Notes: generated by a model not told the origin, from the sequence alone. Counted from the first letter of the stretch, positions 1 through 11,621 are shown. The stretch is 64,000 nt of DNA from Nostoc sp. CENA543 (GCF_002896875.1 NZ_CP023278.1:5402501-5466500); one strand, 5' to 3'. Program-made: numbers and translations.

Positions 1-1
1 T

Positions 2-538
2 TCTCATGAGCAATTTGTGCAGTTAGCGTTGGTTAACAGAGATTTACAATTGGAACGAACTGCGGAAGGGGAATTGATTGTCATGCCACCAACAGGGAGT
101 GATACTGGTAAGAGAAACTTGGATATTGCTGGACAACTGTGGTTGTGGAATCGTCAAGCTAAGTTAGGTGTAGTATTTGACTCTTCAACTGGGTTTCATC
201 TTCCTGACGGTAGTGATCGTTCTCCTGATGCTGCATGGATACGTCAAGATAGATGGGATGCTCTAAGTATAGAACAGCAGGAAACCTTCGCCCCGATTTG
301 CCCTGATTTCGTGCTGGAGCTACGTTCCAAAAGTGACTCTATAGAAAAGCTACGCGCCAAGATGAGAGAATACATAAATAATGGTGCGCGTTTAGGTTGG
401 TTAATTGACTGCAAACATCAAAGAGTAGAAATTTATCGCCCAGGCCAAGCAGTTGAAACCCTAAATCATCCCGTCAGTTTATCAGGCGAAGACGTGTTAC
501 CAGGATTTATATTAGATTTGACAGAAGTTTGGAGATGA
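2..538 (+). CDS. Uma2-family putative nuclease, 5' truncated by window start
   Basis: The reading frame is open from base 2 (S-H-E-Q-F-V-Q-L...) through a GTG at 17, so the gene almost certainly starts before the window. The segment L-x-N-R-D-L-x-L-E-R-T followed by G-E-L-I-V-M-P-P-T-G is the usual N-terminal part of one Uma2 (DUF820) subgroup. Later blocks are SPDAAWI, PDFVLELRSKSD and GARLGWLIDCK, which carry the D and E/K positions of a PD-(D/E)XK nuclease fold. Uma2 genes are multicopy in cyanobacteria and their biological role is not established. This is one of six full-length or near full-length members in the window. Family assignment is firm; start and function are not. Confidence 0.85.
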   Translation, partial: SHEQFVQLALVNRDLQLERTAEGELIVMPPTGSDTGKRNLDIAGQLWLWNRQAKLGVVFDSSTGFHLPDGSDRSPDAAWIRQDRWDALSIEQQETFAPICPDFVLELRSKSDSIEKLRAKMREYINNGARLGWLIDCKHQRVEIYRPGQAVETLNHPVSLSGEDVLPGFILDLTEVWR

Positions 539-540
539 GT

Positions 541-616
541 AGTGAGTGCTGTTAGCGTAAGCGGGGCGTTTAGCCCGTGCTGTTAGCGGTAGCGCGGCGT
601 TTAGCCGGTGCTGAGT
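541..616. repeat. Short dispersed repeat, two adjacent copies
   Basis: Two head-to-tail copies of a unit of the form GCTGTTAGCG-GTAGCGCGG-CGTTTAGCCGGTGCTGAG lie directly after the Uma2 stop codon. The same unit recurs, in both orientations, near 4045, 8085, 43460, 43900, 43950 and 59190-59320. It has no coding capacity and resembles the small dispersed repeats described in Nostoc genomes. Confidence 0.75.
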
Positions 617-783
617 TAGAAAATCAATTCTACCTTGTCCCCAATCCCTAATCACTCTTCAATTTTGAATTTTGAATTTTGTAGCTTGCTTCCCGTAGGG
701 TATTTTGAATTGATAAGTCCCCAATCCCCAGTCCCCCAAAATACGGTAAAATACAGCCCACTGCGCTTTTTGGGGTTTGGGTA

Positions 784-1875
784 ATGACTTCTGTAATTAA
801 TGTGAATCTACCACAGCAGTCTTATGAAATTGCGATCGCATCTGGAAGTTTAGAACAGCTTGGTCAACGGATGGCTGATTTGAAGCTGGGTAAAAAAGTA
901 TTACTGGTGTCGAATCCCACTATATTTAAGCATTATGGCGAAAAAAGTATAAAGTCTTTGGAAGATGCTGGCTTTCATGTTGCTAGCTATTGTCTCCCAG
1001 CCGGAGAACGCTACAAAACCCTTAATTCCATTCAAAAACTCTACGATATTGCCCTAGAAAATCGCCTAGAACGTTCCTCCACAATGGTGGCTTTAGGGGG
1101 AGGGGTAATTGGTGACATGACTGGCTTTGCGGCGGCTAGTTGGCTAAGGGGAATTAATGTTGTACAAGTTCCTACTACTCTGCTAGCAATGGTAGATTCA
1201 GCTATAGGTGGTAAAACAGGGGTAAATCATCCCCAAGGTAAAAACCTCATTGGTGCATTCCATCAACCACGTTTGGTATTAATTGACCCAGACGTACTAA
1301 AAACCCTTCCCACAAGGGAATTTCGCGCCGGTATGGCAGAGGTAATTAAGTATGGTGTGATTTGGGATGCAGAATTATTCCAGCAAATGGAAGCTAGCAA
1401 ACACCTGAATCAACTACGCTATATCAAGCCAGAATTGATTAGTTCTATCCTCACTCGTTCTTGTCAAGCTAAAGCTGATGTTGTCAGCAAAGATGAAAAG
1501 GAAGGGGGACTGCGCGCTATTCTCAACTATGGACACACCATTGGTCATGCTGTGGAAAGCTTGACTGGTTATCGGTTAGTTAATCATGGTGAAGCTGTCG
1601 CTATTGGGATGGTAGCAGCCGGACAAATTGCTGTGAAATGGGGAATGTGGCAAAAAGAAGACACAGAACGTCAAAACGCTTTGATTCAAAAAGCAGGTTT
1701 ACCTACCAAGTTACCAGAGGGTTTAGATATTGACGGTATTATTGACGCACTGCAACTAGATAAGAAAGTCAAAAATGGCAAAGTGCGGTTTATTTTACCA
1801 ACTCAAATTGGTGTGGTGACAATTACTGATGAAGTACCAGCAGATGTTATTAAGGAAGTTTTACAGGCAATGTAG
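784..1875 (+). CDS. aroB: 3-dehydroquinate synthase
   Basis: Second step of the shikimate pathway: converts 3-deoxy-D-arabino-heptulosonate 7-phosphate to 3-dehydroquinate in the cytoplasm, using NAD and a divalent metal. The 363-residue product has normal family length. It shows the nucleotide-binding GGGVIGD (about 105-111), the block [20 protein letters not shown] (about 138-157) and the metal ligands expected of AroB: Glu in AEVIKYG (about 186), His in [11 protein letters not shown] (about 251) and His in [10 protein letters not shown] (about 268). The ATG at 784 directly precedes the conserved N-terminus. It is followed by two Uma2 genes that look unrelated to the pathway, so it is probably transcribed on its own. 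Confidence 0.97.
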   Translation: MTSVINVNLPQQSYEIAIASGSLEQLGQRMADLKLGKKVLLVSNPTIFKHYGEKSIKSLEDAGFHVASYCLPAGERYKTLNSIQKLYDIALENRLERSSTMVALGGGVIGDMTGFAAASWLRGINVVQVPTTLLAMVDSAIGGKTGVNHPQGKNLIGAFHQPRLVLIDPDVLKTLPTREFRAGMAEVIKYGVIWDAELFQQMEASKHLNQLRYIKPELISSILTRSCQAKADVVSKDEKEGGLRAILNYGHTIGHAVESLTGYRLVNHGEAVAIGMVAAGQIAVKWGMWQKEDTERQNALIQKAGLPTKLPEGLDIDGIIDALQLDKKVKNGKVRFILPTQIGVVTITDEVPADVIKEVLQAM

Positions 1876-1910
1876 TTAAAATCAAAATTAGCCATCTTCT
1901 GGTTTTTGCT

Positions 1911-2483
1911 ATGCTTATCCAAGCTGACAATCATCTCACCTTGCAAGAGTTCTTCAATCTGTCCCCAGGTGAGGGAGATACAACTTATGAACTCATCGAT
2001 GGTCAAGCTATTCCTAAGATGTCACCAAAGTTTTTTCACGCCAAGCTGACTCATGTTCTTCTCTCTTTGATAGAAGAAAGATGTGAACATAGGGGAATTG
2101 TTTGTCCAGAGTGGGCTGTTCTATTAAAGAAAAAGGAAATAGATTGGATTCCAGTACCAGATATTGTCTATATTTCCTATGAACGTTTACCCACAGAATG
2201 GAATGAAGATGAAGCCTGTCCTGTACCGCCTGATTTAGTCATTGAAATAATTTCACCAGGACAAACTTTTGGGCAAATGGTAGCTAAGGCACAAGATTAT
2301 TTAAATGCTCATGTGCTGCGAGTGTGGATTTTAGATAGCAAAGCTAGAAGCATTACTATGTTTTATCCCGACGCTGCGCCAAAAACCTATATGGGAGACG
2401 AATTAATTACAGATTCTTTATTTCCAGGATGGGAATTGACAGCCGAACAAGTCTTTCAAAAAGCGAAAATCCCATTAAATTAA
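1911..2483 (+). CDS. Uma2-family putative nuclease, tandem copy 1
   Basis: 190-residue Uma2 (DUF820) protein with the family order YELIDGQAIPKMSP at the N-terminus, a central PDIVYIS block, PPDLVIEIISPGQ, and a C-terminal VLRVWILDSKARSITMF. The Asp and Glu/Lys positions of the presumed PD-(D/E)XK site are present. It starts at ATG 1911, 36 bases after aroB. The gene is nearly repeated by the one at 2564: the first about 40 residues and the last about 80 are almost identical while the middle has diverged. Function unknown; Uma2 proteins are proposed nucleases, often in multicopy sets in cyanobacteria. Confidence 0.85.
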   Translation: MLIQADNHLTLQEFFNLSPGEGDTTYELIDGQAIPKMSPKFFHAKLTHVLLSLIEERCEHRGIVCPEWAVLLKKKEIDWIPVPDIVYISYERLPTEWNEDEACPVPPDLVIEIISPGQTFGQMVAKAQDYLNAHVLRVWILDSKARSITMFYPDAAPKTYMGDELITDSLFPGWELTAEQVFQKAKIPLN

Positions 2484-2563
2484 GTATTTGCTGCTCATCT
2501 GGCAGTATGGGGTTTTATATATACCCAATAAGAATTACAATTAACAACCCTTTAGTTTTTGCT

Positions 2564-3136
2564 ATGCTTCTCCAAGCTGACAATCATCTCACCTTGCAAG
2601 AGTTCTTAAATCTGTCCCCAGGCGAGGGAGATACAACTTATGAACTCATCGATGGTCAAGCTATTCCTAAAATGTCACCAAAAAAGCACCACTCGAAACT
2701 CACTCGCGCCTTAATCAATTTAATCGAACAATTATGTGAGGGCAAAGGAGAGGTTTGCCCAGAGTTAGCAGTAGCATTAACCCGCAGAGGAAAAGACTGG
2801 GTGCCAGTACCAGATGTATTGTATATTTCTCATGAGCGTTTGCCATCAGATTGGGAAGAAGAGGGAGTCTGTTCTGTACCGCCTGATTTAGTAATTGAAA
2901 TTATTTCGCCAGGACAAACCTTTGGACAAATGGTAGCTAAGGCACAGGATTATTTAAATGCTAATGTGCTGCGAGTGTGGATTTTAGATAGCAAAGCTAG
3001 AAGCATTACTGTGTTTTATCCCGATGCTGCACCAAAAACCTATATGGGAGATGAATTAATTACAGATTCTTTATTTCCAGGATGGGAATTGACAGCCGAA
3101 CAGGTCTTTCAAAAAGCGAAAATTCCATTAAAGTAA
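2564..3136 (+). CDS. Uma2-family putative nuclease, tandem copy 2
   Basis: 190-residue paralogue of the gene just upstream. The start was set at ATG 2564 because the product then begins M-L-L-Q-A-D-N-H-L-T, matching the start of the upstream copy (M-L-I-Q-A-D-N-H-L-T), and because the DNA before both starts (TTTTTGCTATGCTT) is also shared. The longer reading frame from 2429 overlaps the upstream gene and is spurious. The middle third (about residues 45-95) differs most from copy 1, the ends hardly at all, which suggests a recent tandem duplication with localised divergence or gene conversion. The family motifs PVPDVLYIS and PPDLVIEIISPGQ are intact. Confidence 0.85.
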   Translation: MLLQADNHLTLQEFLNLSPGEGDTTYELIDGQAIPKMSPKKHHSKLTRALINLIEQLCEGKGEVCPELAVALTRRGKDWVPVPDVLYISHERLPSDWEEEGVCSVPPDLVIEIISPGQTFGQMVAKAQDYLNANVLRVWILDSKARSITVFYPDAAPKTYMGDELITDSLFPGWELTAEQVFQKAKIPLK

Positions 3137-3268
3137 GTATTTTTTACTCATCTGGCAGTAAGACCAAAATAAAGTAAATATAAAGGATTATTGGTTTCTA
3201 ACGATTCTTCCCGATACGGCAAAATCCATAGTGGATATATCAGTAAGTAGATGCACCTTAATAAAAGC

Positions 3269-3299
3269 AAGCCCCTCAGTCTGTGGCTGAGGGCTTTTT
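3269..3299. terminator. Bidirectional intrinsic terminator
   Basis: AAGCCCCTCAG-TCTGTGG-CTGAGGGCTT forms a hairpin followed by TTTTTA. It lies between two convergent genes, the Uma2 gene ending at 3136 (+) and the ExoD-like gene ending at 3301 (-), and A-rich/T-rich flanks would allow use from both sides. Confidence 0.75.
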
Positions 3300-3300
3300 A

Positions 3301-3933
3301 TTATCTCCATAGAGATGGTAGCCAACTAGGAGCTAACCACAAGGCATAGCCAATAAATCCAAATAAGATAGTAATTAAAGTCGTGATGCCGTAACTCACG
3401 CAAATCAATAAGCCATCGGATTCAATGGTGGCGACTGTCAACAGTAAAATTCCCACTGTGGGAATCGGATTAGTAAACGGTACTGGTGACATGAGTAACA
3501 GTGTCAGCCAAGAGATACACACGCCATTAATTCGCCAAGTGAGGGGATTTTCTGCGATTTTAGCCAAGCGGGGACGGGCGATTTTTTCAAAGATTGTGGT
3601 AATACGGCGGAGATTTTGTAAGATTAACTGGGCAAAAGGGCGAGGGAATTTATAACGAGCGATTCTTTTGGGTAGCCAAGGCGATCGCCTACCAAGTATC
3701 ATCTGTACAGACAATAATAGACATCCCGCACCAAAAGGCCCTGCTAAACCAGGTGGCATAGGAAACAAAAACGGTAAGACTAATAAAGCAATAACTAAGC
3801 TAAAACCCCGTTCGGAAGTTTCCGCTAAAATCTCACCGAGACTTAAATGCTGTTCGGCTAACTTTTGTAGCAGTAGCTTAATCTCTTGAGAAAATCTCAA
3901 GTCCATCTGGCGTGAATTGATGTGAGTGGCCAC
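3301..3933 (-). CDS. ExoD-family membrane protein
   Basis: 210-residue integral membrane protein with the layout of the ExoD (exopolysaccharide synthesis) family: a soluble N-terminal segment with L-S-L-G-E-I-L (about 31-37), then hydrophobic stretches around 47-60, 65-80, 133-155, 160-175 and 180-198. The segment LPFLFPMPPGLAGPFGAG and the later PVPFTNPIPT are typical of the family. In rhizobia exoD affects exopolysaccharide production and alkaline tolerance; the role in cyanobacteria is inferred only. It stands alone on the minus strand with a terminator just after its stop. Confidence 0.8.
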   Translation of the reverse strand: MATHINSRQMDLRFSQEIKLLLQKLAEQHLSLGEILAETSERGFSLVIALLVLPFLFPMPPGLAGPFGAGCLLLSVQMILGRRSPWLPKRIARYKFPRPFAQLILQNLRRITTIFEKIARPRLAKIAENPLTWRINGVCISWLTLLLMSPVPFTNPIPTVGILLLTVATIESDGLLICVSYGITTLITILFGFIGYALWLAPSWLPSLWR

Positions 3934-4007
3934 AGTACCCGATTTCAGTTAACTACAAGAGAATTGAGTTTAAATACAAATAAATCTGTTTTGATTCCAG
4001 AGAAGAG

Positions 4008-4108
4008 AGTCAATAGTCAATAGTCAATAGTCATTAGTCATTACTCAGCACCGGCTAAACGCCGCGCTACCGCTAACAGCACTCAGCATTCATTACTCAT
4101 TACTCATT
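4008..4108. repeat. Tandem heptads plus dispersed repeat
   Basis: GTCAATAGTCAATAGTCAATAGTCATTAGTC heptads (unit about TAGTCAA/T) are followed by one reverse-oriented copy of the dispersed unit (GCACCGGCTAAACGCCGC...) and by CATTACTCATTACTCATT. The block lies between the starts and ends of two minus-strand genes and contains no reading frame of note. Confidence 0.8.
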
Positions 4109-4115
4109 CCATTCC

Positions 4116-4991
4116 CTAAACCGGTGGTACGAAAACAGCTACGGCTTGGGGAATAACTTTAAATTTAGCGGGGGTGTATGTGGTGATTTCGCCGTCGGTG
4201 TTAATTGGACGGGGTCTGCGTGTATAAATTTCCATCTCTTGTCCATGTAAAGCGCGGACATTTTGCCGATGAATATGTCTCCCGTTACGAATAGCAGGTA
4301 GTAATGGAATTATTTGCCACCAATGTTGAATTTCTAAACTGTAGAGGTCTAGTCTTTGGTCATCGATTTTGGCATCATGAACTATAGCCATACCACCACC
4401 ATAGTAACGACCATTACCAACAGCAATTTGCACTGTTTTTACTTGATAGCGTTGATTTGGGATACGAATTTCGGCACTAAAAGGTCGAGATTCCCAAATT
4501 ACCTGTAATGCTGTAGCTGCATAAGCTAGAATTCCCCAGCGTCGTTTAAATTCTTTCGTCAGTTTTTGGGTAATTTTGACGCTCATCCCTAGACTAGCAA
4601 CATTAAAAAAGTGTTTACCATTGACACACCCTAAATCAATACGCCGTAATTCCCCATTGGTTATTGTTTGACAAGCTTCTGGTATGGAATTAGAAATTCC
4701 TAGCGTTTTTGCTAAGTCATTAGCAGTTCCTAAAGGTAATATTCCTAAAGGTAATTGCGTTTCTACTAAAGCATCTACTACTGCATTTAGTGTCCCATCA
4801 CCACCACCAACTATGACTAAATCTACATGATTTTTATATTTGTGTATAATATGAGCTAAATTTTTGGGATGTTCCGTAGATTCTTCAATTAATTCCAAGC
4901 CGGATTTTTGCAAGCAATTAATTACTTCCAAGAGACGTTTTTGTCCTTTGCGGGCATGACGATTGACTAATAGCAATGCACGGGAACTCAT
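4116..4991 (-). CDS. YegS/diacylglycerol kinase family lipid kinase
   Basis: Member of the DAGK catalytic-domain family, which phosphorylates diacylglycerol or related lipids with ATP at the membrane face. Near the N-terminus it has LLVNRHARKG (about 7-16). The diagnostic nucleotide-binding motif VIVGGGDGTLNAVV lies at about 60-73 and PLGTANDLAKTL at about 85-96. The C-terminal half keeps the VGNGRYYGGGM block. The start is placed at ATG 4991 (M-S-S-R-A-L) rather than a TTG six bases upstream. Length (about 291 residues) is normal. Whether the substrate is diacylglycerol, phosphatidylglycerol or a sphingoid base cannot be read from the sequence. Confidence 0.9.
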   Translation of the reverse strand: MSSRALLLVNRHARKGQKRLLEVINCLQKSGLELIEESTEHPKNLAHIIHKYKNHVDLVIVGGGDGTLNAVVDALVETQLPLGILPLGTANDLAKTLGISNSIPEACQTITNGELRRIDLGCVNGKHFFNVASLGMSVKITQKLTKEFKRRWGILAYAATALQVIWESRPFSAEIRIPNQRYQVKTVQIAVGNGRYYGGGMAIVHDAKIDDQRLDLYSLEIQHWWQIIPLLPAIRNGRHIHRQNVRALHGQEMEIYTRRPRPINTDGEITTYTPAKFKVIPQAVAVFVPPV

Positions 4992-6982
<1,991 letters not shown>

Positions 6983-7061
6983 GTAGTTAACAGTTAACAG
7001 TTAACAGTTGACTGTTGTACGGACAAGTTTCCCAAACCAATCCTCAATCATGCGTGAGAAA

Positions 7062-7099
7062 CAAGATACCCGATTTTTCCAAGAAGTCGGGTATCTTGA
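7062..7099. repeat. Dispersed hairpin repeat
   Basis: CAAGATACCCGA and TCGGGTATCTTG form a perfect 12-base stem around a loop containing TTTTTCCAAGAAG. A related hairpin (AGATACCAGACTTC...GAAGTCCAGTATCT) lies at 32045-32079, after another plus-strand gene. It could serve as a terminator for the lyase gene, but it lacks a following T-run, and the second copy suggests a dispersed element. Confidence 0.65.
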
Positions 7100-7747
7100 C
7101 ACCGTAAATTCTTGCCATTCAGACTCAGACTGCTATATCTCACATCACCTGCCCCTACTAATTAATAACTAATATAAATCAGTTATTTTTTTAACATAAA
7201 TACATCAAAAAATACATTGAGCGATATTATAAATTCCTATAATAAACCCCTTGCTTTATGACTTTCAGATTGTGATGATTAAATAAATCGTTAAATTAAT
7301 TAACGTTTTTATACTTAAATTAAATATCAGTCATCAGTGCGTGATTAATTATTGATATTTATTACTTGCAACTGTCAATTAACTACTGAGAATATCTAGA
7401 TTTATGAGTTATTTATAGAGTTTATACAAACACAATCTCAGTATGTTGTCTTGCAAAAATGATCCCAGCAACTGTGAATCTAACCTCTAACTGACTGTAT
7501 CAAAGTCCTACCATTAACAACAATCACACCTCCAACAGATATAAGTAGAAATACTTTATTAAGGAACTTTTCAATAAATTACCAGTCTTGCAAGTGTGGC
7601 AGAAATGTTTAAGTAAAAATCCGCAATTGCCACCAGGACATTTGAATGTATATCATGGCATCTTTAACAAGAAAATCAGTATCTAGATGGATTTTTCCTC
7701 ATTGCTAACTATTGCTTAACGTCTTTTATACTATTTTGTTCCTCACT
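7100..7747. other. Long AT-rich intergenic region
   Basis: About 650 bases of AT-rich DNA with no reading frame of note, no tandem repeat and no RNA gene that I recognise. It probably contains the promoter of the small gene at 7748. With only a few short poly-A/T runs to report, I see nothing specific in it. Confidence 0.5.
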
Positions 7748-7927
7748 ATGGATGATAAACACAACAAGATTAAATTTCCTCTATGGTCTTATCTTAACCA
7801 ACCATTATTTAGCCGTGATCAAAGACTAGAACTCAATCCCCGCCGTTTTGCCCATATCTGGCGCATCGGACTTTTAGAAAGGTGCTGGCACAAAGAATGT
7901 GATGCTAAAGGCCCACAACAGCATTAA
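7748..7927 (+). CDS. Small conserved-looking hypothetical protein
   Basis: A 59-residue protein starting M-D-D-K-H-N-K-I-K-F-P-L-W-S-Y-L. The start at ATG 7748 is preferred over the upstream TTG at 7712, which would add a hydrophobic stretch of 12 residues read from the leader. It is rich in aromatic and basic residues (RRFAHIWRIGLLERCW), with no signal peptide or clear membrane segment. An apparent terminator follows within about 45 bases, which supports a real transcription unit. I do not recognise a named family, and no function can be assigned. Confidence 0.6.
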   Translation: MDDKHNKIKFPLWSYLNQPLFSRDQRLELNPRRFAHIWRIGLLERCWHKECDAKGPQQH

Positions 7928-7968
7928 CTACCAAAGATTGGCTACACTAACTACATAACCTGCAAACC

Positions 7969-7995
7969 AAGCCTCGTTAAACGTGGCTTTTTGCG
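7969..7995 (+). terminator. Intrinsic terminator after the small gene
   Basis: AAGCC-t-CGTtaaACG-t-GGCTT forms a hairpin followed by TTTTGCGTTTT, 42 bases after the stop codon at 7927. Confidence 0.65.
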
Positions 7996-7996
7996 T

Positions 7997-8211
7997 TTTA
8001 GGGGTGTAGGGGTGTAAGGGATAGGGGTGTAGGGGTGTAGGGGAAGAATAACTTCATACTTACTCACCACTTACCACTTACCACTCAGCACGGACTAAAC
8101 GCCCCGCTTCCGCTAACAGCACTCAGCACTCAGCACTCACCAATGAGTATTGACTTTTGACTAATGACTAATAACTATTGACTAATGACTAATGACTATT
8201 GACTACTAACT
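7997..8211. repeat. Composite repeat block: GGGGTGTA tandem, dispersed unit, heptads
   Basis: First GGGGTGTAGGGGTGTAAGG-type tandem units (about 8000-8045), then TTACCACTTACCACT, then a reverse dispersed unit (GCACGGACTAAACGCCCCGC..., about 8086-8115), CAGCACTCAGCACTCAGC, and finally TGACTAATGACTAATAACT heptads up to the dnaE start. Several repeat families are nested side by side, and the dnaE translation start directly abuts the last heptad (CTAACTATG). Confidence 0.85.
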
Positions 8212-10833
8212 ATGTCCTTCGTACCTTTACACATACACAGTGACTACAGTCTGCTAGATGGTGCAAGTCAGTTACCGGACTTGATTGATCGGGCGATCGC
8301 GTTGGGAATAAATGCGATCGCTGTCACTGATCATGGTGTCATGTATGGTGCAGTAGAATTACTGAAAATCTGCCGTAGTAAAAATGTCAAGCCGATTATT
8401 GGCAATGAAATGTACATTATTAACGGCGACATCGAAAAACAAGAACGTCGTCCGAAATATCATCAAGTTGTTCTCGCGAAAAATACTAAAGGTTACAAAA
8501 ATTTAGTTAAATTAACTACAATTTCTCACCTCCAAGGTGTCCAAGGTAAAGGTATCTTTTCTCGTCCTTGTATCAATAAAGAATTGTTACAAAAATATCG
8601 TGAGGGTTTAATAGTTACGAGTGCTTGTTTAGGTGGAGAAATTCCCCAAGCCATCCTTAGCGGTAGACCAGATGCAGCCCGGAAAGTCGCACAATGGTAT
8701 AAAGATGTTTTTGGAGATGATTTTTATTTAGAAATTCAAGACCACGGTTCACAAGAAGACCGGATTGTCAATGTAGAAATTATTAAAATTGCTAAAGAAC
8801 TAAATATTAAATTTGTTGCGACTAACGACTCACATTTTATTTCTTGTTTTGACGTAGAAGCCCACGACGCTTTGCTGTGTATTCAAACAGGTAAGCTGAT
8901 CGTGGAAGAAAACCGGATGCGTTATAGCGGGACAGAATATCTCAAATCGGCTGAAGAGATGCTCCAGCTATTTCGGGATCATTTACCAGAGGATATTATT
9001 GCAGAGGCGATCGCTACAACCCTAGAGGTAGCTGATAAAGTCGAGCCTTACCAGATTATGGGTGAACCTCGGATTCCTAATTATCCCATTCCGGCTGGTC
9101 ATACTGCTGACACCTACGTTGAAGAAGTCGCTTGGCAAGGATTATTAGAAAAATTAAATCGCAAATCTCGCTCTGAAGTTGATCCAGTCTATCGGGAAAG
9201 ATTGGAATATGAACTCAAAATGCTGCAACAAATGGGCTTTTCCACCTACTTTTTAGTAGTTTGGGACTACATCAAATTTGCTAGAGATAATAATATTCCT
9301 GTGGGGCCAGGTAGAGGTTCGGCGGCTGGTTCATTAGTCGCCTACACGATGGGTATTACTAATATTGACCCCGTACATCATGGCTTATTATTTGAGCGAT
9401 TTTTAAACCCAGAACGGAAATCAATGCCTGATATTGATACAGATTTTTGTATTGAACAACGAGATAAAGTCATTGATTATGTTACAGAAAAATACGGTAA
9501 AGAAAGAGTCGCCCAAATTATCACCTTTAACCGTCTGACTTCCAAAGCAGTATTAAAAGATGTCGCCAGAGTATTGAATATTCCCTATGGGGAAGCCGAC
9601 AAAATGGCGAAATTAATTCCTGTCGTGCGGGGGAAACCTACTAAACTCAAGGTGATGATTTCTGATGATACCCCCGAACCAGAGTTTAAAGCAAAATATG
9701 ATAATGACCCTAATGTACGCCGTTGGCTTGATATGGCTATGCGAATTGAAGGTACTAACAAAACCTTCGGAGTTCACGCCGCCGGTGTCGTCATTTCTGC
9801 CGAACCATTAGATGAAATTGTGCCTCTACAACGCAATAATGACGGCTCAGTAATTACTCAATATTTCATGGAAGACTTAGAATCAATGGGTCTATTGAAA
9901 ATGGACTTTTTGGGTCTGAAGAATTTAACCATGATTCAAAAAACCATTGATTTAATTGCGGAAAATCATGGGTTTAAAATTGACCCCTATGAAATTACTA
10001 ACCAAGAACGCAAAGCACAAAAAATCTTAGCTAAAGGTGAGCATACAACCTTACCTAAAGATGTGCAGAAAACCTATGAACTTTTAGAATCAGGAGAATT
10101 AGAAGGGATATTTCAATTAGAATCTTCTGGGATGAAGCAGATAGTTAGAGATTTGAAACCCTCTAATATTGAAGATATATCTTCTATTTTGGCACTATAT
10201 CGACCAGGCCCTTTAGATGCGGGATTGATTCCCAAATTTATTAACCGGAAACATGGTAGAGAAAGCATTCAATATGATAGCCAGATTTTAGAACCAATAT
10301 TAAATGAAACCTATGGCATCATGGTTTATCAAGAGCAAATCATGAAAATTGCTCAAGATATGGCTGGCTATTCCCTGGGACAAGCCGACTTGCTGCGTCG
10401 CGCTATGGGTAAAAAGAAAGTTTCCGAAATGCAAAAGCAGCAAGAAAAGTTTATCGACGGTTCCACTAAAAATGGGGTGAAAAAGCAAGTAGCGGAACAA
10501 CTATTTGATGATATGTTGAAATTCGCTGAATATTGTTTAAGTTACGACACAGAGATTTTGACAATTGAATATGGTTTTTTACCCATTGGTAAGATTGTAG
10601 AACAACAAATTGAATGTACTGTCTACACAATTGGTCATAATGGTCTTATCTACACTCAGCCGGTCGCCCAATGGCATAATCGCGGACAACAAGAAATTTT
10701 TGAATATGGCTTAGAAGATGGTTCAACTATTCGAGCCACAAAAGACCATAAATTTATGACAACCGACGGTCAAATGTTACCAATAGATGAAATATTTACA
10801 AGAGAACTAGATTTATTACGAATCAACATTTAG
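8212..10833 (+). CDS. dnaE-N: DNA polymerase III alpha subunit, N-terminal half with split-intein N fragment
   Basis: Replicative polymerase catalytic subunit, encoded here only as its N-terminal part. The PHP domain begins at residue 1 ([11 protein letters not shown] at about 7-17). The polymerase palm has [14 protein letters not shown] (about 365-378) and the catalytic PDIDTDF (406-412, Asp407 and Asp409). A further Asp lies in MDFLGLKNL. The extein stops after KFAEY and the chain continues into 99 residues of intein beginning CLSYDTEIL. In cyanobacteria the C-terminal intein half and the rest of DnaE come from a distant gene, and protein trans-splicing rebuilds the full subunit. No dnaE-C is in this window. 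The ATG at 8212 gives the normal family start ([10 protein letters not shown]). Confidence 0.97.
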   Translation: MSFVPLHIHSDYSLLDGASQLPDLIDRAIALGINAIAVTDHGVMYGAVELLKICRSKNVKPIIGNEMYIINGDIEKQERRPKYHQVVLAKNTKGYKNLVKLTTISHLQGVQGKGIFSRPCINKELLQKYREGLIVTSACLGGEIPQAILSGRPDAARKVAQWYKDVFGDDFYLEIQDHGSQEDRIVNVEIIKIAKELNIKFVATNDSHFISCFDVEAHDALLCIQTGKLIVEENRMRYSGTEYLKSAEEMLQLFRDHLPEDIIAEAIATTLEVADKVEPYQIMGEPRIPNYPIPAGHTADTYVEEVAWQGLLEKLNRKSRSEVDPVYRERLEYELKMLQQMGFSTYFLVVWDYIKFARDNNIPVGPGRGSAAGSLVAYTMGITNIDPVHHGLLFERFLNPERKSMPDIDTDFCIEQRDKVIDYVTEKYGKERVAQIITFNRLTSKAVLKDVARVLNIPYGEADKMAKLIPVVRGKPTKLKVMISDDTPEPEFKAKYDNDPNVRRWLDMAMRIEGTNKTFGVHAAGVVISAEPLDEIVPLQRNNDGSVITQYFMEDLESMGLLKMDFLGLKNLTMIQKTIDLIAENHGFKIDPYEITNQERKAQKILAKGEHTTLPKDVQKTYELLESGELEGIFQLESSGMKQIVRDLKPSNIEDISSILALYRPGPLDAGLIPKFINRKHGRESIQYDSQILEPILNETYGIMVYQEQIMKIAQDMAGYSLGQADLLRRAMGKKKVSEMQKQQEKFIDGSTKNGVKKQVAEQLFDDMLKFAEYCLSYDTEILTIEYGFLPIGKIVEQQIECTVYTIGHNGLIYTQPVAQWHNRGQQEIFEYGLEDGSTIRATKDHKFMTTDGQMLPIDEIFTRELDLLRINI
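10534..10830 (+). other. DnaE split intein, N-terminal half (IntN)
   Basis: 99 codons starting at the catalytic Cys (TGT at 10534). The block A motif CLSYDTEIL, block B ATKDHKFM (with the conserved Thr and His) and the C-terminal MLPIDEIF...ELDLL match the Nostoc DnaE IntN pattern of about 102 residues. The tail differs from the well-studied Nostoc punctiforme version after LDLLR, ending I-N-I. IntN needs the separately encoded IntC of about 36 residues to splice. Confidence 0.95.
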
Positions 10834-11246
10834 AGATTGCCAATTCCCAAAATATCTACCTTTGTAATTAGATATTAGTAAATGAAAAACTTCGTAGTGT
10901 ACCCCTATGGGGAAGTAAGCTGCGCGCAGCGTCTCTTAAAGAGGATTTCAATTCTCAGATAATACCAATTACGGTACTACAAAAAATAAACAATTTATAA
11001 CTTTTGTTAGAGGAATAACTAGCTTTTTATAGCTAATTTTAAATTGTGCCGACAACGACTAAAGCGATGAGATCAGCAATATCTAGTCGCTGAACTCAGT
11101 TGCTTCCACAGGTTTAGATATATCCGCAAATGAGGCTACAACCTTATTTGATAAAGCTTTGGGGCGCACTCGCGGATATGTTTACTGAAGTGACCAATAA
11201 ATCTCTGCCAAATTGAAGATTATCTACATTTAATCAAGGGAGTGTA
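10834..11246. other. Intergenic region with a partial dispersed repeat
   Basis: About 410 bases downstream of dnaE-N. At about 10891-10955 there is a segment (GCGCAGCGTCTCTTAAAG) related to the start of the 67-base element found at 32167 and 39847. The rest is AT-rich with no coding or RNA gene recognised. The segment just before 11247 has a Shine-Dalgarno sequence (AAGGGAG) for the next gene. Confidence 0.55.
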
Positions 11247-11621
11247 ATGATGGTTAGTTTATTTACTAAAGCAATCAATTCCATCAAATCTATATTTCGG
11301 GACTTGGAAATTAAGCGTCTTTTTGCTGTTGTCTTAGTTGGTTTTTTAGTGTTAACAACCGGCTTAAATTCCAACATCGAATCTGGACGTAACGTTGATG
11401 CTGTTACCAGAAGACTCGATAAAGTTGTGCATCAAGACGATGCTGATAGACCCAAAACTACGGGAGAATGGAATAGAGAAGCTCGTCAAACAGAAGATGC
11501 TCCCGTCCAAAGAGCCAAAAGAATTGCTAAAGAATCTGGCGAAGCTATAAAACAATGGGGTTCTGTGTACCCAGATACAGCTAAAAGAAGTGCCGACGAA
11601 CTTCAAGACAATAATAGATAA
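11247..11621 (+). CDS. Small membrane-anchored protein of unknown function
   Basis: 124 residues. One hydrophobic segment near the N-terminus (FAVVLVGFLVLTTGL, about 26-40) follows a basic region, consistent with a membrane anchor or uncleaved signal. The remaining part is highly charged and hydrophilic (KTTGEWNREARQTEDAPVQRAKRIAKESG) and is probably helical. The ATG at 11247 is preceded by AAGGGAG at suitable spacing; a second ATG follows directly. This looks like one of the small stress- or envelope-related cyanobacterial proteins, but I cannot name a family with confidence. It appears to be monocistronic. Confidence 0.7.
   Translation: MMVSLFTKAINSIKSIFRDLEIKRLFAVVLVGFLVLTTGLNSNIESGRNVDAVTRRLDKVVHQDDADRPKTTGEWNREARQTEDAPVQRAKRIAKESGEAIKQWGSVYPDTAKRSADELQDNNR

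Noticed and set aside
2429-2563. Upstream extension of the second Uma2 gene
   Set aside because: The longer frame overlaps the preceding gene and reads through its end; the start at 2564 matches the duplicated copy exactly.
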